Assembly: GCA_013400975.1 (NCBI GenBank)
Contig: WBMZ01008930.1
Location: 1 to 64,000 of the forward strand
Direction: 5' to 3'
DNA: 64,000 nucleotides
Source: Atrichornis clamosus
Taxonomy: Eukaryota > Chordata > Aves > Passeriformes > Menuridae
A program made the translations under genes and the position numbers. Positions 62,801 to 64,000 of the stretch are shown one piece after another; position 1 is the first letter of the stretch, and every line of letters begins with the position of its first letter. A model generated the notes under the pieces. It was not told the DNA's origin and ran no database searches. It was given only the letters and a program-made list of their open reading frames with translations.

Positions 62801-63860
62801 GTCTAGTGGAAGGTGTCCCTGCTCATAGCAGGGGGGTTGGAAAGCGATGACCTTTAAGGTCCCTTTCAACCCAAACCATTCTTTAATTCTATTATTCTAT
62901 GAAAGAGTATATAAAAATATAGGCCCCACATATCAGTAACTGAGATCTCATGGAAAACAGTGAACCCTGAACTGTTAAAGTCTTCTTGAATGCTCCTTAT
63001 CTGAAAAAAGGAACTATACTATGTTTGTTAAGCAGTCACATGCTTGGTGAGTTTTCCTAATTTTTAATCTCCCAGAGATACTTGACAGCTCTTGCAAAAC
63101 AGGGTTTGAAAAACACAATAAAACCAAGGTATACATTGTATACAGAACATCTTTCTACTGAGTACCACCATCCTGACCAACAAGCGAAGAGTAAAATCTA
63201 CAGGAGTCACCAAAGATAACTCACATGCAGATGCCAAATTAAATTTGTGCAAATAAACTCCAATTATACTATTATTAATCTTAAAGGACTCTTATTTGCA
63301 GTATTGACATGTTAAAGATACTCATTCCTTTGTTTTTGTGAACAAGACATTTGGCACATCAAATTTCACCATGAGTTCCACCCTTTAGATGCCAGTTTTT
63401 CTTCTTCTTTAAGCCTTTCCTAATCACCTTCCTTTTATTCAATCCCTGACACTAGTTTCTCAGGCAAAGCCTGACCTCCTTTCTAACTCATCAAGTTGAG
63501 GAATAGATTAGAGAGAGAAATTCAAGATTGCATATGTTATTCTCACCAACTTCCTAAAGTTGCTGCAACTCCTCAGTTTGTTGAGACATGAAGCTACACA
63601 AACACACTCCCACAGCTGTGAAAGCAATCTTCACTCACGTAGCCTGGCTACTGCCTGGAAATCAGACACTATCAACAGAGGAAGCACAGAGCACCCTGAA
63701 AAGATAGCCTATCCTTTTGTTGCACACCATCTGTCAAAAATGTACTTACATGCTCAAAGTCCTTTCCAAAGGTCTCTAACTGTTTTAATTTGCAGCCAGT
63801 CATTACACAGGATGACATTGAGGATACATTTTCCACACCCAGATCATAATTTAAGGGCAT
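41664..63860 (-). CDS. PLA2G4F: cytosolic phospholipase A2 zeta (C2 + cPLA2 catalytic domain), 20 exons
   Basis: The 20 exons listed separately join in phase into about 852 residues plus stop; human PLA2G4F is almost the same size. After a short N-terminus, a C2 domain ([40 protein letters not shown]) should bind calcium and membrane. The linker includes VTNGVLV-like and PGAYQKQ segments. The catalytic domain shows [18 protein letters not shown] (oxyanion loop and essential Arg), CGISGSTW (nucleophile Ser), CEFTPYEVG, and LVDGGFSIN (catalytic Asp). Mammalian PLA2G4F hydrolyses glycerophospholipids in a calcium-dependent way. F rather than E or D is indicated by the C2 start, [27 protein letters not shown] and YNVLN. 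It lies about 12.7 kb upstream of, and in the same orientation as, the PLA2G4E-like gene. All motifs look intact. Introns without their own entry hold nothing I can support. Confidence 0.95.
41906..41923 (+). repeat. poly(A) run (poly(T) on the gene strand) at a splice acceptor
   Basis: About 18 A bases lie 12 bases 5' (in gene sense) of the last PLA2G4F exon and form its polypyrimidine tract. The same arrangement occurs at 11739-11758. Confidence 0.75.
43064..43250 (-). CDS. PLA2G4F: PLA2G4F coding exon
   Basis: The 187-base exon starts in phase 0 after AAAACAG and encodes [18 protein letters not shown], then [11 protein letters not shown] and [18 protein letters not shown], ending APG across the junction. 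It corresponds to the PLA2G4E-like exon at 9232. Confidence 0.96.
43788..44177 (+). mobile_element. CR1 LINE 3' fragment in a PLA2G4F intron
   Basis: The plus strand carries the end of CR1 ORF2, reading [13 protein letters not shown], then [10 protein letters not shown] and [14 protein letters not shown], followed by the 3' region with GGTTGGAACGAGATGA and the tail TTTTATGATTCCATGA. It is 5'-truncated and lies between the exons at 43064 and 44301. Confidence 0.95.
44301..44467 (-). CDS. PLA2G4F: PLA2G4F exon with the catalytic aspartate
   Basis: The 167-base exon reads [18 protein letters not shown], then [16 protein letters not shown] and [18 protein letters not shown]. The Asp of VDGG is the second dyad residue (Asp549 in cPLA2-alpha). 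The donor is GTGAGA. Confidence 0.97.
44797..44991 (-). CDS. PLA2G4F: PLA2G4F coding exon
   Basis: After TTCTGCAG the 195-base exon reads [18 protein letters not shown], then [14 protein letters not shown] and [15 protein letters not shown], ending FVTWRG across the junction. The open frame extends upstream into the intron, but the acceptor gives the phase required by the preceding exon. Confidence 0.96.
45888..45995 (-). CDS. PLA2G4F: PLA2G4F coding exon
   Basis: The 108-base exon encodes [18 protein letters not shown], then [22 protein letters not shown]-x-SLD is a PLA2G4F signature. Acceptor CTCCTGCAG and donor GTAAGA are good. Confidence 0.96.
46470..46607 (-). CDS. PLA2G4F: PLA2G4F coding exon
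   Basis: The 138-base exon completes a Glu codon and reads [18 protein letters not shown], then [15 protein letters not shown] and EPRICFLQG. It is the counterpart of the PLA2G4E-like exon at 12168. Confidence 0.97.
47358..47627 (-). other. unexplained 89-codon open frame inside a PLA2G4F intron
   Basis: A real ATG opens [17 protein letters not shown] and later [17 protein letters not shown], ending at a TGA. It belongs to no family I recognise and has no clear splice sites or promoter. It may be a chance frame or a remnant of an old element. Confidence 0.15.
47795..47909 (-). CDS. PLA2G4F: PLA2G4F coding exon
   Basis: After GTGACCAG the 115-base exon encodes [18 protein letters not shown], then [13 protein letters not shown] and [15 protein letters not shown] and NPYPIY are strongly conserved in PLA2G4F. 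The donor is GTATGA. Confidence 0.96.
48459..48681 (-). CDS. PLA2G4F: PLA2G4F coding exon
   Basis: The 223-base exon completes the Trp after the nucleophile motif and reads [18 protein letters not shown], then [17 protein letters not shown] and [25 protein letters not shown]-x-WSQ and LWGL(I/L)VEY are PLA2G4F signatures. Confidence 0.97.
49766..49902 (-). CDS. PLA2G4F: PLA2G4F exon with oxyanion loop and nucleophile serine
   Basis: The 137-base exon reads [16 protein letters not shown], then [16 protein letters not shown] and [18 protein letters not shown] contains the oxyanion glycines and the essential Arg, and the Ser of GISGS is the nucleophile. All canonical residues are present. Confidence 0.98.
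50206..50251 (+). repeat. 27-base tandem repeat, about 1.7 copies
   Basis: TTATAATAGCAGCCAAATA occurs at 50206 and again at 50233, separated by CAACTCCA. It is a small intronic duplication. Confidence 0.8.
50654..50789 (-). CDS. PLA2G4F: PLA2G4F coding exon, start of the catalytic domain
   Basis: The 136-base exon encodes [18 protein letters not shown], then [15 protein letters not shown] and [18 protein letters not shown] and DRRK-x-V are conserved across the family. Acceptor TGTTTCAG and donor GTATTG are used. Confidence 0.96.
51682..51719 (-). CDS. PLA2G4F: PLA2G4F 38-base microexon
   Basis: GGAAAAAGTTTGGATATG after TTCACAG encodes [12 protein letters not shown] and ends in phase 2 before GTGAGT. 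It aligns with the end of the linker in human PLA2G4F and with the 38-base exon at 18206 of the neighbouring gene. Confidence 0.9.
52231..52344 (-). CDS. PLA2G4F: PLA2G4F coding exon in the linker
   Basis: The 114-base exon, phase 0 at both ends, encodes [17 protein letters not shown], then [13 protein letters not shown] and RIVSLGE. The SLP-I/L-G segment corresponds to the linker of mammalian PLA2G4F. Confidence 0.93.
52345..54056 (-). other. PLA2G4F intron (1.7 kb)
   Basis: It holds a GT-rich simple tract at 52525-52592 (TTGTTGTTGTTTGG and a run of G) and a GC-richer block at 52980-53220 with no gene signal. The alternative donor at 54012-54017 lies just inside its 5' end. Confidence 0.6.
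54057..54226 (-). CDS. PLA2G4F: PLA2G4F coding exon in the linker
   Basis: After AATGCATAG the exon reads [17 protein letters not shown], then [18 protein letters not shown] and TISVLQ. PGAY-x-K and F-FHV match PLA2G4F. A second in-frame GTAAGT donor 39 bases further on would add [13 protein letters not shown]; the shorter form aligns with human PLA2G4F without a gap and is preferred. Confidence 0.88.
54529..54595 (-). CDS. PLA2G4F: PLA2G4F coding exon
   Basis: The 67-base exon encodes [18 protein letters not shown], then EKQQ. VHPCL-x-LQGT directly after the C2 domain matches mammalian PLA2G4F. Acceptor CTTAG and donor GTAGGG keep the phase. Confidence 0.9.
55775..55817 (-). CDS. PLA2G4F: PLA2G4F 43-base exon, end of C2 domain
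   Basis: The exon completes a Cys codon and encodes [14 protein letters not shown], ending before GTGAGT. The acceptor is TTTCACAG. It is the counterpart of the exon at 20613. Confidence 0.93.
56411..56451 (-). CDS. PLA2G4F: PLA2G4F 41-base exon, C2 domain
   Basis: GCCAATGAAGAGCTGG encodes [13 protein letters not shown] and ends in phase 2 before GTGAGT. The acceptor TTCAAAG has no pyrimidine before AG and is somewhat weak, but length and phase equal those of the exon at 21077. Confidence 0.93.
56632..56650 (+). repeat. (TTG)n microsatellite
   Basis: TTTTGTTGTTGTTGTTGTT lies in the intron upstream of the exon at 56411-56451. Confidence 0.8.
57889..58017 (-). CDS. PLA2G4F: PLA2G4F coding exon, C2 calcium loop 3
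   Basis: The 129-base exon, phase 0 at both ends, reads [18 protein letters not shown], then [16 protein letters not shown] and [15 protein letters not shown] carries the third calcium-loop acids. The donor is GTCAGT, and the frame stays open for about 100 codons into the intron. Confidence 0.96.
58018..59312 (-). other. PLA2G4F intron (1.3 kb)
   Basis: I see no exon, RNA gene or repeat in this stretch. Confidence 0.6.
59313..59449 (-). CDS. PLA2G4F: PLA2G4F coding exon, C2 domain
   Basis: The 137-base exon completes a Leu codon and encodes [18 protein letters not shown], then [18 protein letters not shown] and HSAVK. KADCYV and NPEWNETF are the C2 calcium-loop and core motifs. Acceptor TGCTCTAG and donor GTAAGA are clear. 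Confidence 0.97.
59766..60670 (-). mobile_element. CR1 LINE fragment with reverse-transcriptase remnants
   Basis: On the minus strand, remnants of the CR1 reverse transcriptase appear, such as [15 protein letters not shown] near 60590-60650, followed by FNIFIND-like and LDRLE-like segments in broken frames. It runs to sequence like that 5' of the CR1 end and lacks the 3' tail. It sits in the intron between the first two C2 exons of PLA2G4F and is not functional. Confidence 0.88.
61397..61430. repeat. (AT)n-rich microsatellite
   Basis: ATATATATATGTAATATAAT continues as ATATATATGTAA in a PLA2G4F intron. Confidence 0.8.
61574..61646 (-). CDS. PLA2G4F: PLA2G4F 73-base exon, start of C2 domain
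   Basis: After CTTTTCAG the exon encodes [18 protein letters not shown], then IKGTDL, with donor GTAAGT. YY-x-L-x-VKVLRA-x-NI-x-GTDLL matches the C2 start of human PLA2G4F closely. It begins in phase 0. Confidence 0.97.
61647..63749 (-). other. PLA2G4F intron between the probable first exon and the C2 start (2.1 kb)
   Basis: It contains one short CR1 fragment (62706-62902). Several open frames exist around 62168-62419, but none has a phase-0 donor with family similarity. Confidence 0.5.
62706..62902 (+). mobile_element. short CR1 LINE 3' fragment
   Basis: The plus strand reads the last CR1 coding stretch (ACTGGAATGAGTTGCCC, then GTTCAAGGCCAGGCTGGATG) and the 3' tail with AATTCTATTATTCTATGA. 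It is strongly 5'-truncated. Confidence 0.93.
63750..63860 (-). CDS. PLA2G4F: probable first coding exon of PLA2G4F
   Basis: An ATG at 63858-63860 opens [17 protein letters not shown], then [17 protein letters not shown] and FEH, ending exactly in phase 0 before GTAAGT, as the C2 exon at 61574 requires. An in-frame stop lies upstream at 63900-63902. The N-terminus shows no clear similarity to human PLA2G4F, whose start is poorly conserved. A later in-frame ATG or a further upstream exon remains possible. Confidence 0.5.
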
Positions 63861-64000
63861 AAAACTCAACAGAAATATCGCTGTGCTCCCAAGCCTCTGC
63901 TATCAATTATGCCAGAGCCTTCTCATATGCCTTTTGTACTTATCTTTTAGACAAGGCACAGTAAGGTCAGAGCATGTTTCCAGGTGAGCTTGCAGAGTAA
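63861..64000. other. sequence upstream of the first supported PLA2G4F exon
   Basis: No further exon is recognised. A possible acceptor (GATAGCAG) at about 63895-63902 would make the previous entry an internal exon. No CpG-rich promoter is visible before the window ends. Confidence 0.4.

Noticed and set aside
1..64000. CRISPR arrays, operons, prophage, tRNA or rRNA genes, intact retroviruses
   Set aside because: None was seen. The intron-exon structure and CR1 repeats show vertebrate nuclear DNA.

Overview
The window is vertebrate nuclear DNA, almost certainly from a bird. Coding sequence comes in short exons with GT/AG borders spread over tens of kilobases. The only recognisable dispersed repeats are CR1 LINE fragments, some ending in the ATTCTATGATTCTA-type 3' tail typical of bird and reptile CR1. 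There is no operon structure, no CRISPR array and no prokaryotic signal. Nearly all short open frames are chance frames in introns and intergenic DNA.

Two genes are present, both on the minus strand and both group IV cytosolic phospholipases A2 (cPLA2). The right one (stop at 41664, first supported exon at 63750-63860) is PLA2G4F. Twenty exons join without a phase conflict into about 852 codons: a C2 domain, the linker, and a catalytic domain with a GISGS nucleophile motif, a GSGGGMR oxyanion loop and an LVDGG aspartate motif. The left one (stop at 7864, most 5' supported exon at 28923-29006) is a PLA2G4E-type gene. Twenty exons join in phase into about 834 residues, and an upstream first exon was not found. 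Most matching exons of the two genes have the same length and phase, so they are old tandem duplicates.

Layout. 1-7800: intergenic DNA downstream of PLA2G4E, with no gene seen. 7801-29006: PLA2G4E-like gene, with a CR1 fragment and a diverged 68-bp tandem duplication in its largest intron. 29007-41026: intergenic DNA with a CR1 fragment, low-complexity tracts and one GC-richer block that could hide an exon. 41027-63860: PLA2G4F, with CR1 fragments in three introns. 63861-64000: upstream of the first supported PLA2G4F exon.

Both products should be cytosolic enzymes recruited to membranes by calcium through the C2 domain, acting on glycerophospholipids. In mammals PLA2G4E is a calcium-dependent N-acyltransferase that makes N-acyl-phosphatidylethanolamines, and PLA2G4F is a phospholipase. 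The human order is EHD4, PLA2G4E, PLA2G4D, PLA2G4F, VPS39, all on one strand. The E-then-F order here agrees with that, but I see no PLA2G4D between them. The most notable point is that the E-like protein has GLSAT and TAGGVR where family members usually have GxSG and GGGxR. I found no evidence of an undescribed system.
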